Below, piece by piece: positions 40,175-50,084 of a stretch of DNA of 64,000 bases (position 1 is the stretch's first letter; every line of letters starts with the position of its first letter). Below the pieces are notes generated by a model that saw nothing but the letters and a program-made list of their open reading frames with translations, searched no databases and was not told where the DNA came from. Source of the stretch: Gracilaria vermiculophylla (lineage: Eukaryota; Rhodophyta; Florideophyceae; Gracilariales; Gracilariaceae); contig JAHNZQ020000010.1 of NCBI GenBank assembly GCA_019155205.2, positions 2,290,092 through 2,354,091 on the forward strand. The letters run 5' to 3'. Made by a program: the position numbers and the translations under genes.

Positions 40175-40819
40175 ATGAACTTCTCAGGAGTAGCAAAGCT
40201 CAAAAGCACTGACAAGAATCATGAAACGAAGAAGAAGAACGAAACCAAGAAGAAGAACGAAACCAAGAGGAATTCAAGCTCTGCCAAAGAAAAGAAAAAA
40301 CTTTTTCGGCACCCAGCGGCGATAAAAGCTAGGGCCGAATACGACGTCGTGATTGACGGGCTAAACGTCGGGAAAGAGTACAGCGTCAGACGCAGATTTC
40401 GAACCAAAGGTATTGAACGTGCCTTAGAATACTTTGAAAGGCAGGGCAAAAGACCGGTGGCAATACTTCCCAATGATTTTGGAGGCGGTGACGACCCAAA
40501 GAGAATGAGGAAACTGGTTGATCAAGGGCGTGTGTTAATGGTTGGAAAGAAAGTTAAGCACGAGAAATTCCACGACTACAACGTCATTTTGTACGGGGTC
40601 CGGAACAATGCGGCTATCATTTCGAACAATAAGTATCGAGCGGCGCCTTACAACAAGCTGAAAATCGAACAGTACGTTTTACAGGACAAGTTCTTAGTTC
40701 CATGTGCGTTTATAAAACGCCAGTTTATTCCAAATCCAGACCCCGCACACTTGGCCGATGTAATGAAATATACAACTCGAACTAGCCATCTAAAAGATGT
40801 TATGGGTTTACATGTTTAG
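40175..40819 (+). CDS. NYN-domain protein with degenerate active site
   Basis: A 214-codon protein, paralogous in its core to the gene at 37407. The N terminus is very basic, with a KKNETK repeat (about 19-32) that could be a nuclear signal or RNA-binding tail. The NYN fold shows VVIDGLNVG, ALEYFERQGKRPVAILP, MRKLVDQGRVLMV, NVILYGVRNNAAIIS and KIEQYVLQDKFLVPCAFI, the same order as in Regnase-type domains. The first acidic residue (VIDG) is kept. The MCPIP1-like Asp pair is reduced to FHDYN, and the SND motif reads SNNKYR, replacing the last catalytic Asp with Asn. It may be a catalytically weak or inactive RNA-binding relative. The frame and ATG are clear. Confidence 0.75.
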   Translation: MNFSGVAKLKSTDKNHETKKKNETKKKNETKRNSSSAKEKKKLFRHPAAIKARAEYDVVIDGLNVGKEYSVRRRFRTKGIERALEYFERQGKRPVAILPNDFGGGDDPKRMRKLVDQGRVLMVGKKVKHEKFHDYNVILYGVRNNAAIISNNKYRAAPYNKLKIEQYVLQDKFLVPCAFIKRQFIPNPDPAHLADVMKYTTRTSHLKDVMGLHV

Positions 40820-41423
40820 AATGATGAATCATGGTGAACGATACCAAGAGACAATCACTTGCGGTGAATGGCTAACGCTGTTAACGATTTGCAAATAAAA
40901 ATAGCAAAAAGCTCGGTAGAGCGCCGGGCGTTTTGAAGGAGAGTGAAACAAGTTTACTACGGGCCAGGGAACTCAAACGCGGGCACCTCGGGTCTGCACT
41001 GAGGATAGTGATACAGGTAGAGTAGGACAAAGAAACGGTCTACGGCTGGGGGCAATGGGGATGTCCTGCGGATTATGATATTTTGGCATTTTAAAATATG
41101 CACCAGTAGACCCTGCCCACGACCGGGAGAGGGGCCACTGCATCCCGCGCCGAGACTCCAGCAGGGGCGACGGCCATCGCCCGGTTAGCGCTCCGCTCGA
41201 ATCGAAGCTCTCTGAGCTAAGTTTATCCATTTCACTCCAAGAGTTGTTGGTACATGTTCAGCTGTGCAAGCGGAGCCCAGCCTGCGTTACATCTGTTTAT
41301 CTAAACCGCTTGCCTGGTGCAGCGCACTTCGCACAGCACGCAACCTGCATCCCCCCATGACGTGTTCATTCGAAGCATAATGAAAGCAGATTTCGTACGC
41401 GTCTTCTTCCACTCCACTTCGCA
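40820..41423. other. Intergenic; IST3 promoter region
   Basis: No gene seen on either strand; it should contain the IST3/RBMX2 promoter. Confidence 0.5.
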
Positions 41424-42197
41424 ATGAACAAGATAAATGTCATCAACAACTTGAACCAGACTGAGCTGGAGCAGGGCATCGCCGGCACAACCGCCTCATG
41501 GCACCACAAGTACATCTCTTCAGACGCCATTTGGGTAGGCGGCTTGTCCCCATCGATAACTGAAGACAGGCTGTTGGCCGTTCTCGAGCAATACGGCACG
41601 ATACTGCATGTTAATGTAGTGCGCGACGCAAATACTTGCGAATCCAAAGGCTATGCGTTTGCACGATACGCAGACCCTCGAAGTTGCGTGCTTGCCGTCG
41701 ACAATTTTACTGGCTTTGAGATCGATGGCCGCAATCTTCGCGTCGACCATGTCGAGAATTATCGCATGCCGGAAGATAGCGGAATGGACTTCACACCAGA
41801 CGGCTTTCACGAGGCTCAAGAGTTTGCCGAAGAGCACATTTCAGAGGCGCTTGCAGAAGAAACTGCAACGGAAAAGAGGAGACAGGCGGCCGTAATGGAA
41901 CGACTGCAAGCATTGCGAAAGAAAAGGCGCATACAAGCGCCCTCGAAAACAGAAAAGCCCGATTCAAAACAACCAAGACAAGCAAGTCGTAAAGAAGACG
42001 TTGAACCAGGCGCAACAAACGACAAAACACTCTTACAAGAAACAAATCATACAATACATGCTACTGTTGTAAGCTCGTATCAAACCGATAAAGAGAAGCG
42101 CCGTCGTGAAAAAGATATGCGTCGTTTGGAGCGAGCAAGGATAAGAAGAGAGCGGGCGGAGAGGAGAGCCAAGCGAGATCAAGCCTCAAATCCATAA
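41424..42197 (+). CDS. IST3: RES-complex splicing factor IST3/RBMX2
   Basis: Homologue of yeast Ist3 (Snu17) and human RBMX2, the RRM subunit of the RES complex that joins the activated spliceosome and helps splicing and pre-mRNA retention. The 257-codon protein begins NVINNLNQTELEQGI...ASWHHKY, the segment diagnostic of this family. The RRM follows (about 35-112), with RNP2 AIWVGGL and RNP1 SKGYAFARY, then the conserved VDNFTGFEIDGRNLRVDHVENYR, the Bud13/Pml1-contact side. The C-terminal half is a charged Lys/Arg/Glu tail with several basic clusters. It converges on TTC27 with 71 bases between stops. A second core splicing gene, SF3B1, lies 13 kb away. Confidence 0.92.
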   Translation: MNKINVINNLNQTELEQGIAGTTASWHHKYISSDAIWVGGLSPSITEDRLLAVLEQYGTILHVNVVRDANTCESKGYAFARYADPRSCVLAVDNFTGFEIDGRNLRVDHVENYRMPEDSGMDFTPDGFHEAQEFAEEHISEALAEETATEKRRQAAVMERLQALRKKRRIQAPSKTEKPDSKQPRQASRKEDVEPGATNDKTLLQETNHTIHATVVSSYQTDKEKRRREKDMRRLERARIRRERAERRAKRDQASNP

Positions 42198-42268
42198 TCA
42201 GAGCTGAGTCACATGTGACCGAGGCAGCATGCGTACAGTTTTCCATTTCAAACAAGTTGCGCACCATC

Positions 42269-45226
42269 TCACGGGCTATTAACTGAGTCAGATGCTTTCT
42301 CCAAGGCGTCCTGGATTTCCACCAATTTCCGAAATGCATCACAGTTACCGTGGTCTTGCTTGGTCTGTTCCACCACGCTCTTCGTTTGAATCTTCGCAGC
42401 TCTGATGCTAAGCGTGTTTTTTGTTGATAGCGCGTTTTCCGCAAGTGCATCACAAGCGAGCGCCATATGCCGCAGAGAAGCGAGCTCAGTTTTCCATTCT
42501 CCTTGGGCAACCAACGATCGTACTTGCTTTAGCCTGCATTCGAACGCCCGCTGTTTGTCCTCAATGGATGGAAGAAGTTCATACAATTGAGCGTAAGCGG
42601 CCCAAACTGATGGGTTAGTGGAAACAAGTGATGAACATCTTGCTAAAACCTTGAGAAGTCGTCGAGATACAGGACCTACAAGAGCCTTATCTTCTGTATT
42701 CGACGAGCTGGACATACGAATAACTTCGGTAACAACCACACCGAGAGATTGTGTCGATACTCCATCCTTTCCCCGAATATCCAATAATCTGTCCATAGAC
42801 TTGAGAATCTCAGAACAAGACTGGAGTTCCGTTGCGAGGAGCAACACGTTATTCCACACACGCCAAGATTCTCGCATCAATTTACCGGCTTCTATGAGAG
42901 CCTTTAACGCTTCCTTTTTCTTTCCGAGCTCATGCAGAACTCTGGCTAGGTTGTTCCAAGCTTCTCCGTTTTTAGGCGTTTGTTGAATAACTCTTGTAAA
43001 TGCATGGGCTGCGGTCTGCATCTTTTGTGTTTGAATTGCCGCGCAACCATAGACAAACCAAGCATCTGGAAATAGAGAATTGATTTCGAGCGCTTGTCGG
43101 TAATGGCCCAATGCGGCTTCCCACTGGTCAGATTCTACACTCATCATCCCCAAAGCACGCTTTGCTCTGGCGTATCGATGCCCACTCTCTTCCCAAGCGG
43201 TTTCATAGAACTCTCGTCTTCGTGTTACATCCCCGAGTACACAGAGCAACCGCGGTCTTCTTGCGGCTCGCATCTGAACAGCTCTGGTGGCATCTACTTT
43301 TCTGAAAGACCGAAGAAAACTAGCATTGTCTGAGATCCCCCCATCAAGCACAGCTTTGTCAAGTCGATCTAGTTCTTTACGGACGAGGTCCTCGGCGGCT
43401 CCGAGATTCCCGATCAATCGATGACAATCTACTAGTTCGTCCCAAAACTCTAGTTCTTCAAAGATTTCCATCGCTGACCTAACTAAGCCGATCTTGCCAA
43501 ACGAAACAGCTAGTTCCTTTTTCAGTTCCCATCGCGGCGGCAAAGAGGAGCTAAACACCAACAGATTTCGTTCAGCAGCGGCGGCATGTCTGAGACTTTC
43601 ATCGATTGATTGAAGAGGATCATCAACAAAGCGCCCAATTTCTTCCATCTGATGCATGGATCTTTCTAGAAAACGCCCACGTTCTCTTTCAAGGCTCACG
43701 CGCAGCATTTGCGCCCGTAGTTGCAGCACGCTACCAGAGCCATGCGGGCTCTTTGCTCCCTCAAGTACCATGTTGACGAAGGGCGACATTTCCTCCTTTG
43801 TAAGGATGTGCGAAGCGTTTCTGGCGCGGATAACAATTGCATGGCATAGTGCTAGTGCTTGCTGTAAGGGGGTAAGATTTCGCAGCTCGGCCCCAAGATT
43901 CTCTGGATTAAGAAGTTCTTCATCACTTTCATCCACTTCAATGTTCTCACTTTTAGCTTCCTGCAAAATTTCAGCTCTACTAGTGAGCTTCACGTATCCA
44001 AGAACGTCATCATCGTCAACCTGAATATTATCGGGAAGTGGAAGAGCTGTGGTAATCGGCCATGTAGCTGAGCCATTCACATCAGTTTCAACTCTTTCAG
44101 GGTGTGCAGGAAATTTGTAACAGAACGTGCTTTTGTCCAAATCACCCATCACAGTGTCCGAAGTATCGTTTAAAACAAAAGCTCTTGTTATGAGCTGGGC
44201 AGTAGGTTTAATCTGATGCTTAGTTCGGACACCCATTTCACCAGTAACCCGGAAGGCAATCTGCTCAAGCCTTTCCGCAGTTTTCAAGCTTGAGAGCGCA
44301 CCATCACTGTCATAAAAAAGTCTCTGCGCCTGTGCTAATTCAATGAACGCCAATACCATCAACTGTCTTTCTTGCGGCGTCTCTTCGTCAAGCACTTGCA
44401 GAAAATCATCATCTTCGTCTGCAAGATTGTCATCTCCCTCGGCTACGGGTGCGGGCAACAGATCTGATTCTTCTTCTTCTTCTTCTTCTTCTTCTTCTTC
44501 TTCTTCTTCTTCTTCTTCTTCTTCATTGTCCCCGTGCTTTTGGCCAATGCATTCCACCGTTTCAAAACGGTAACACATTTCCAAGACATGCTTTCCAAGA
44601 AATCTACTGTACATTCGAAACAGTGTGTACTGCATCGTTGGGGTAGGATTGGAGAGAACATGTTGGTGGGCCAACAAAACTCTAGCAGCCCACCAGGGGG
44701 TCAAAGTTGCACCACCGCTTACAAATTGTTGGACATGTTCAACTAATATAAACCTGGCAGAACGCAGCCAGTGCAGGCACTTCGCCTGTGAGGCCACATC
44801 TTCTCCATCCAAGGCAAGAAAGAGTCCAGCCTGCTCGCTCTGCTCAGAGCAAGCCGGTTTTGTAATAGGCCCCGCCCAGTTCTCCCTCACAAAACACTGA
44901 AACAGGGCAACACCCGCCAAGTAGGCGGCAATCAATGATTGAGTGCTTCCATTCGCGGCATCAATCAGGGCCGCTTTCAGACTGTCACTGCGCATGTTGA
45001 CACTTGTAGCGCTTCGAATACATTCGGCAGTTATGGCTACAGACAAATCTGGTGTGGTGGACGATTCGTGGCCATTTGTCATCCGCGATAGGAACAGGTT
45101 GTAGTAACCCGCGGCTAGGGCGGCTGCATCGGGATGAATAGCTCGCAGTGTCTGCTCATCGCCCCGGAGAAGAGCGCGCTCTAATGTCGACAGAGATGTT
45201 TGGAGTGCAATATTGATAGGAGCCAT
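42269..45226 (-). CDS. TTC27: TTC27/EMW1-like tetratricopeptide protein
   Basis: Frame of 985 codons resembling human TTC27 and yeast EMW1, TPR proteins linked to cell-wall or secretory function in yeast, with an unclear molecular role. TPR units lie in about 650-860: HRYARAKRALGMMSVESDQWEAALGHYRQALEINSLFPDAW, WFVYGCAAIQTQKMQTAAHAFTRVIQQTPKNGEAW and NNLARVLHELGKKKEALKALIEAGKL, a spacing and sequence very close to TTC27. The N-terminal half is helical and less conserved and carries a run of 19 Glu (about residues 236-254). The length is close to the family's 850-1000. The start is the first ATG of the frame, MAPINIALQ. Confidence 0.85.
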   Translation of the reverse strand: MAPINIALQTSLSTLERALLRGDEQTLRAIHPDAAALAAGYYNLFLSRMTNGHESSTTPDLSVAITAECIRSATSVNMRSDSLKAALIDAANGSTQSLIAAYLAGVALFQCFVRENWAGPITKPACSEQSEQAGLFLALDGEDVASQAKCLHWLRSARFILVEHVQQFVSGGATLTPWWAARVLLAHQHVLSNPTPTMQYTLFRMYSRFLGKHVLEMCYRFETVECIGQKHGDNEEEEEEEEEEEEEEEEEEESDLLPAPVAEGDDNLADEDDDFLQVLDEETPQERQLMVLAFIELAQAQRLFYDSDGALSSLKTAERLEQIAFRVTGEMGVRTKHQIKPTAQLITRAFVLNDTSDTVMGDLDKSTFCYKFPAHPERVETDVNGSATWPITTALPLPDNIQVDDDDVLGYVKLTSRAEILQEAKSENIEVDESDEELLNPENLGAELRNLTPLQQALALCHAIVIRARNASHILTKEEMSPFVNMVLEGAKSPHGSGSVLQLRAQMLRVSLERERGRFLERSMHQMEEIGRFVDDPLQSIDESLRHAAAAERNLLVFSSSLPPRWELKKELAVSFGKIGLVRSAMEIFEELEFWDELVDCHRLIGNLGAAEDLVRKELDRLDKAVLDGGISDNASFLRSFRKVDATRAVQMRAARRPRLLCVLGDVTRRREFYETAWEESGHRYARAKRALGMMSVESDQWEAALGHYRQALEINSLFPDAWFVYGCAAIQTQKMQTAAHAFTRVIQQTPKNGEAWNNLARVLHELGKKKEALKALIEAGKLMRESWRVWNNVLLLATELQSCSEILKSMDRLLDIRGKDGVSTQSLGVVVTEVIRMSSSSNTEDKALVGPVSRRLLKVLARCSSLVSTNPSVWAAYAQLYELLPSIEDKQRAFECRLKQVRSLVAQGEWKTELASLRHMALACDALAENALSTKNTLSIRAAKIQTKSVVEQTKQDHGNCDAFRKLVEIQDALEKASDSVNSP
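44468..44524 (+). repeat. (TTC)19 microsatellite encoding poly-Glu in TTC27
   Basis: Nineteen perfect TTC units on the plus strand read as GAA (Glu) in the minus-strand TTC27 frame. Length variation would stay in frame. Confidence 0.97.
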
Positions 45227-46100
45227 CGCAACGGCGGTGGCGCAGTAAGCTGCAGGGCGCGTCTTGCAGGAGATACTGCGAACACAGGAGCAAGTTCATA
45301 TACCCCTGGCGCCAGCCCTGCGTTGATCAGATGAGCGGTCACAGGAGTATCGGTAATCAATACGCTGTGGGCATAAACAGCAGCTTGCAGTTGAGCAATT
45401 GTTCAAGCCCAGTCTGCACCAAGACACCTGAATGGCGCCGTATATTCCGTCGTACCCGCGTCAACGCGAGCCGACATTTGGATCAAAGCAACAAAATACA
45501 GTGAGTGGGCGTGAAAAAAACCCGCGCATTTCCGCTCCGCGCGGATCGAGGAAATGCTACTGAGGCTCCATTTTGGTAGAATCATTCGCGCTTCCCAGAA
45601 CCGAGTATCGGCCATGCTGAAGCCCCCCTGGGTACGCATTCCCGTGTCAAAGCAACTCACGGAGGTAGATGGGAGAGCCGATGACGCTCCGCTTTCAAGG
45701 TCGCATGCGAAGTGAAGGAAACAACTCTCACTCCAAGCGCGTACTATCTTTATCAAACCGTCGACACCAATCCAACAAAAGACAGCAAGTGAGGGGTCTA
45801 GCACCCGTATCGATGACCACCATTTCGCCATGAAACCGCTGCGGGTCAGACTATCAATAAACAAAACCAACCTTCACGACAAAAGAAAAACACAGCTTAT
45901 TCACCGATGCCCGCACTCAACACACCGCCACCGGCGGTGTGAGGTACTCCAACAATGATTCAAAAGGCAAGCACCACCTCAAAAACCTTGTTCTCCGCCA
46001 CCACAGATAAGCAGGCCTGCTGCTACAATGCAACAACGTATTCCACACAATCATACTCAAGCGTATTAAAAGCGGATCAGCAGTTAAAAAGAACCACATT
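45227..46100. other. Intergenic between TTC27 and sulfotransferase
   Basis: Holds the TTC27 promoter and the 3' end of the sulfotransferase gene. A minus-strand frame of 155 codons (45403-45870) has no recognisable domain and is of a length expected by chance. Confidence 0.45.
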
Positions 46101-47019
46101 TTAGATCTCACACAGCTCCGTGGAGCCACTAACAACTGGACAGTAGCAATTATTATTCTCATCTTCGAGCAAATGCGCCATTGTCGGGCATACGTAGAAC
46201 TTTCGGCACAATTCTTCCCAATTTGTTACGACTTCACACAGGTTGTCACTGGTGGCCTTAAAACGCGATGGTTGCGTCTCTTCAAAGTCGATGCCTAGGA
46301 ATCGGAACATGTCTTTCAAAGTATTCTCTCGGTTATGCAGATAATCTTCATACGGCGCTTCACGAATACAACTCTCACGCGAGACAATTTTCACGCCAGA
46401 CACGATGTTTCTCTGCGAACGCCACACTTCCTTGACAAGTCCATGCAAGAAGGAGAAATCCGTGACAGGGAACGAGCAAGTGCCGACCTGACAACGCTTT
46501 GCATCGGTCAAGTTCGATCTCAATCCTTCAATGACACTGGTGTCATTGAGAAACCGCAGTTTGTATTCTCCAACGGCTGCTTTGAAGAAGTTTTTGCGGT
46601 ATTGCCAAATTATTCTTGTGTCATATTCCTCCACGAGCTTCCGCCACTCTTCCGGTTCTTCCATGATGTGCACCGGGCGAATCTTGAACCCAGGAATTAA
46701 GCCCTTCTCAATGCCACGGTCGAAGAATTCGCGAGTGGTCTGAAGCGCGGCGGTTGTGTTGAAGACCGGCTGGTGATCAACGAGTTCGGGACCCTCGACG
46801 TGAATCTTGGAATGGGCCGAGAGCTCAGACAAAAGAGCACTAGATCCGGAATGTCCCATGAAAACCATCAAAAAAGTACGGGCCGGCTTTCCAGAGGCGG
46901 CGCACTCAGGTAACGGGCGTTCATGTCGAGACCGAGAAGCTGAGCTGAGAGGAGTGTCTCGCAAAGAGGATGATATATCATCGGCGGAAGCAGGCTGTTC
47001 AAAAGATTGTAAGGATTGT

Positions 47020-47051
<32 letters not shown>

Positions 47052-47237
47052 AAGAAAGGAGGCAAGCGAGGTGTTGAGGGGACGCAGTATATTATCGCTA
47101 TTGTTGCAATTGGCAGTGCGGATCTGTTCGATGGCCAAAATAACGTAGCAGACGAGCACAATGACGACAATGTTAGCGATGAGCTGTTTTGATACCTGCT
47201 TCATTCTTTCTTTCTGCCACGGACTCGGTGGCTTCAT
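46101..47237 (-). CDS. Type II membrane sulfotransferase
   Basis: Golgi-type enzyme that would transfer sulfate from PAPS to a carbohydrate, fitting the sulfated polysaccharides of red algae. I start it at 47237 (MKPPSPWQKERMKQ), giving 378 residues, because a single anchor follows immediately (LIANIVVIVLVCYVILAI, about 19-36); the frame is open further upstream. A Gln-rich stem (HQQQQQQQQQ, about 64-73) leads to the catalytic domain. FLMVFMGHSGSSALLSEL is the 5'-phosphosulfate-binding loop. VSGVKIVSRESC may be the 3'-phosphate-binding segment. The Cys-rich end (CRKFYVCP, CYCPVV) suggests disulfides. The exact acceptor is unknown. Confidence 0.75.
47016..47051 (+). repeat. TTG microsatellite encoding poly-Gln in the sulfotransferase stem
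   Basis: Nine TTG units, one ATG and two more TTG read as QQH followed by nine Gln in the minus-strand frame. Confidence 0.95.
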
Positions 47238-48385
47238 AGAGTCGCGGAATGGGCGAATGATAAAAAGCAAAGGCAGGCAAGGGGGGGGGGGAGGGATACG
47301 ATGAATGTGCAGGGGAAGGTCAAACACGACGACGCGCCCGAAATATCGCGATGCGAAGAATACAAGAATAGCGAAGGAAGACGTGACGAGCGGCGACCGG
47401 TAACTGGCGGAGCAAAGCGCTGGTTCTTGTAACTTTTGGTGGTTGTTTACCACGGCTCGCGGAAAGGCGTTTTCGAGTGTAATGGCTGCCGGTGGGAGCG
47501 ACCTGCGGCCAGAAAAAGAGCACGAAATTTAAACGAACTGCTCAAATCTATATTCGAGCGTTTTTTTTTTTTTATAAGGTAATAAAACGTTCCCTCCGAA
47601 TCCGCGTGCTTCTTTGGGCATGGCGAATGACTTGGCGGACTGCTGGCGCTGCGGTCTCCGCACTGGCTGAGAGCGTCGGTTGCGCGCTGTTGCCGCTGCG
47701 GGGGAGCACCGCCGGACGCTCCTGGCTCGGCCAGCACCGGCGCAGAGCTCATGCTCTTCGCGGCTTGGTACCAAAGGTACAAGACGAGAGCGCCTTGTCT
47801 GGTTGAAGTCCGTAATTGCAGCTCTGCGTGCTTACCGCGCAGCGCCGTTAAAACACACCCCCGTCTCGAGTCCCTTTCACGTGCTTACACACCACTTGTC
47901 GCTCCGAGGGCGTTGGACTACGAATGGTGCGATAACTGCGCCATCCTGTATTCATCCGTGAGCTCTAATATTCGCACAACGTGCCTTTTCACCTCGCGAC
48001 AGCTGCCTTAATCGCGCTGCTTGGCCTCCATGAGCTCTCCCCGCGCTCATGTGCGCTGACACTGCCGCCCATCTTTTCCAGTCGTATCGTAGCTACAAGC
48101 GTAGTGATCTACCCACTGACGGTCCGTAGGCAAACGTCCAGGTGATTGATATCCAAGCCTCAGGTGGAACCACTTGCGGCGTCCCGTTATCTCTTTCGCT
48201 CAAACGGACGCCGTTCCCTCGGACAGACCTCTAAATCGTGTCAATATGTTCACCAACCTAGGCGGCCATCTCCTTACTTCGCTCACCCACGCCTTATCTT
48301 CATACCTGTGTACAGTACATCAAAAAAGTTCGCTCTAGGATGTTAGCGTCAACCGCAGGCACGCAAACGCACGCAAATGTGTACA
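47238..48385. other. Intergenic; no gene seen
   Basis: Includes the sulfotransferase promoter, a G run at about 47281-47290 and a T run at about 47561-47571. Frames of about 100 codons on both strands overlap one another and match nothing. Confidence 0.45.
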
Positions 48386-49363
48386 TCAAACAACGAACCT
48401 CCCATCGGCTTGAACAGCTTTGAACCATTCGTCCTCGGCCTGCGCCCGATCACCTCTTTCCCAGAGAACCATGGCAATCGCCGCGTGCATGTCGCTGAAG
48501 GCTGGGTACTTGAGAGTCAAAAATTTCATCGTCTGCAACGCACCCTTGTCATCGCCCAATTCGTATTCGGCCAACGCCTGATTCGCCAGCGCAAACACAA
48601 ACTTTTTCTCTGCCGTGGCGGCCTGTTTGTAGTACTCACAAGCCTTTTGCCAGTCGCCCAAGCCACCGTAGGCGTTTCCTATATTGTTGAGCGCAACTGC
48701 ATCCTGTTTTCCAGACCTTTTCACGCTCAAGTCGTTACTTGTTCTGTACGCTTGAAGCGCCTGTTCGTACTCGTGTCGCCCTTCCAGAGCCACTCCCAGT
48801 CCAAGATAGCAGTCTGGCTCTTCTGGCGCCAACTTGATGGCGCGCGAGAAGTCCTGAATGGCTTCGTCAAACTTTGCTTGCGATGTCCGGCAGTTTCCCC
48901 GATTTGAATACGCTGCGGCGTTGTCTTCATTGAGACTGATAATCTTGCTCCAGAGCACTTCAGCATCTGAAAAGCGCATCTGGTTCGTGTACTGGAACGC
49001 TAAATCCTGCAGCGCCGTCACCTTTCGAAACTCCTCTACTGCTTTTGATTTTGCCTCCTCTGAGAGCGTCGTGGTGCCGGCTCGCGCCGCAGAAGTTGTC
49101 AGAGCGAAATTTGCAGCCACTGCAATTAGAAAGTTTCTTCTGGTTACATTTTGTGTTTTACTACTTGTCACCGCGCTCATTGTTATACCCGTCTTTTGAG
49201 GGCGAAGTGCACATGATGTTCTTCGACCTTTATGCAGTTCGCGTTTGCACGAAATCCCGGCGTTGGCACCGCAGAACAATACTTGTTCCCAGGCCGCGTT
49301 TGTAAGGCGTTCCATTTTAGGAAACCGTGCAGTAGTAACCTTTGCTTCTGGTGAGCTTTGCAT
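48386..49363 (-). CDS. Thylakoid-lumen-type TPR protein with twin-arginine signal
   Basis: 325 codons. About 75 residues of basic, Ser/Thr-rich leader precede TRRNFLIAVAANFALTTSAARAG (about 74-96). This is a twin-arginine motif, a hydrophobic core and an A-x-A cleavage site: the bipartite import signal of thylakoid-lumen proteins. The mature part consists of TPR units (VLWSKIISLNEDNAAAYSNRGNCR, AIQDFSRAIKLAPEEPDCYLGLG, AVALNNIGNAYGGLGDWQKACEYYKQA and a further unit near the end). It resembles the plant chloroplast-lumen TPR family, but a specific partner cannot be named. A later Met (MSAVTSS, residue 62) is an alternative start that keeps the Tat signal but drops most of the transit part. Confidence 0.82.
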   Translation of the reverse strand: MQSSPEAKVTTARFPKMERLTNAAWEQVLFCGANAGISCKRELHKGRRTSCALRPQKTGITMSAVTSSKTQNVTRRNFLIAVAANFALTTSAARAGTTTLSEEAKSKAVEEFRKVTALQDLAFQYTNQMRFSDAEVLWSKIISLNEDNAAAYSNRGNCRTSQAKFDEAIQDFSRAIKLAPEEPDCYLGLGVALEGRHEYEQALQAYRTSNDLSVKRSGKQDAVALNNIGNAYGGLGDWQKACEYYKQAATAEKKFVFALANQALAEYELGDDKGALQTMKFLTLKYPAFSDMHAAIAMVLWERGDRAQAEDEWFKAVQADGRFVV

Positions 49364-50084
49364 TCAAATTTCACAGAAGATCTCAGTTTGCGGCATGGCA
49401 AAAACAGCGGTAATGTCGCAGTTACTGAAACACTGTTTTGGAAGCGTTCAGTGTTGTAGCCAAGTCGCAGATTAGTGTCAGCACGTGTGCGGAGGCGAGC
49501 CGAACCGTAGTCAGACGCCAGACGCTCCAATCTGTGCCTGAACTCACAAGGAGAGCAACGGAAGCCACCGTGCGCTGTGAGATATTCGCAGAAGCTGCAC
49601 ATCAAATTAATTTGCGTTCAGTGGCTGCAAACGAAGCGTCGCGTCGTTCAGCCACACGTGAAACAGCAACCATCCACGGTGGAAATAACGCAAAATAATG
49701 GCGTCGGATATCTTCATTTCATGAGAGCTCGCATCGCAGAGCTCTGCCTTCAGAGGTTTCGTGCCGTGTGGACGGCAATCCCTTAAAATCGTTTTGCAGC
49801 ACCAAGAAATTGGTGTGCTAAGGACAGCCCTTGATCGGTGCAAGGCCGTGGTGCTCTTATCCGTACTACGCGCGTGCGTCCGTCCGGCATTCGTGGCAAC
49901 TGAGGTGTACTGGTTGTGAAAGCAATAGTAGACCAGAGTATACGAATTTGCGTCTGACTCTCTTCACCTCTCAGCCGAAGACACTGAATCCTTATCTGCA
50001 CGTCGAAACCGTCAAAGTATACGTGTGCGACGCCGACAAGGCGAGACTTCCGAATCCACATCGCTCCCCCAGTTCATTTGTACC
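49364..50084. other. Divergent promoter region, TPR gene and EamA transporter
   Basis: No gene seen; the two neighbours are transcribed away from each other. Upstream in-frame Met of the transporter at 50025 is a possible earlier start. Confidence 0.45.

Noticed and set aside
45403..45870. 155-codon minus-strand ORF between TTC27 and the sulfotransferase
   Set aside because: No recognisable domain, and frames of this length are expected by chance at this GC in 64 kb. I briefly considered a DNA-clamp (RAD9/HUS1-like) resemblance but could not support it.
49183..49605. 140-codon minus-strand ORF upstream of the lumenal TPR gene
   Set aside because: It overlaps the start of the TPR gene in another frame and has no recognisable feature.
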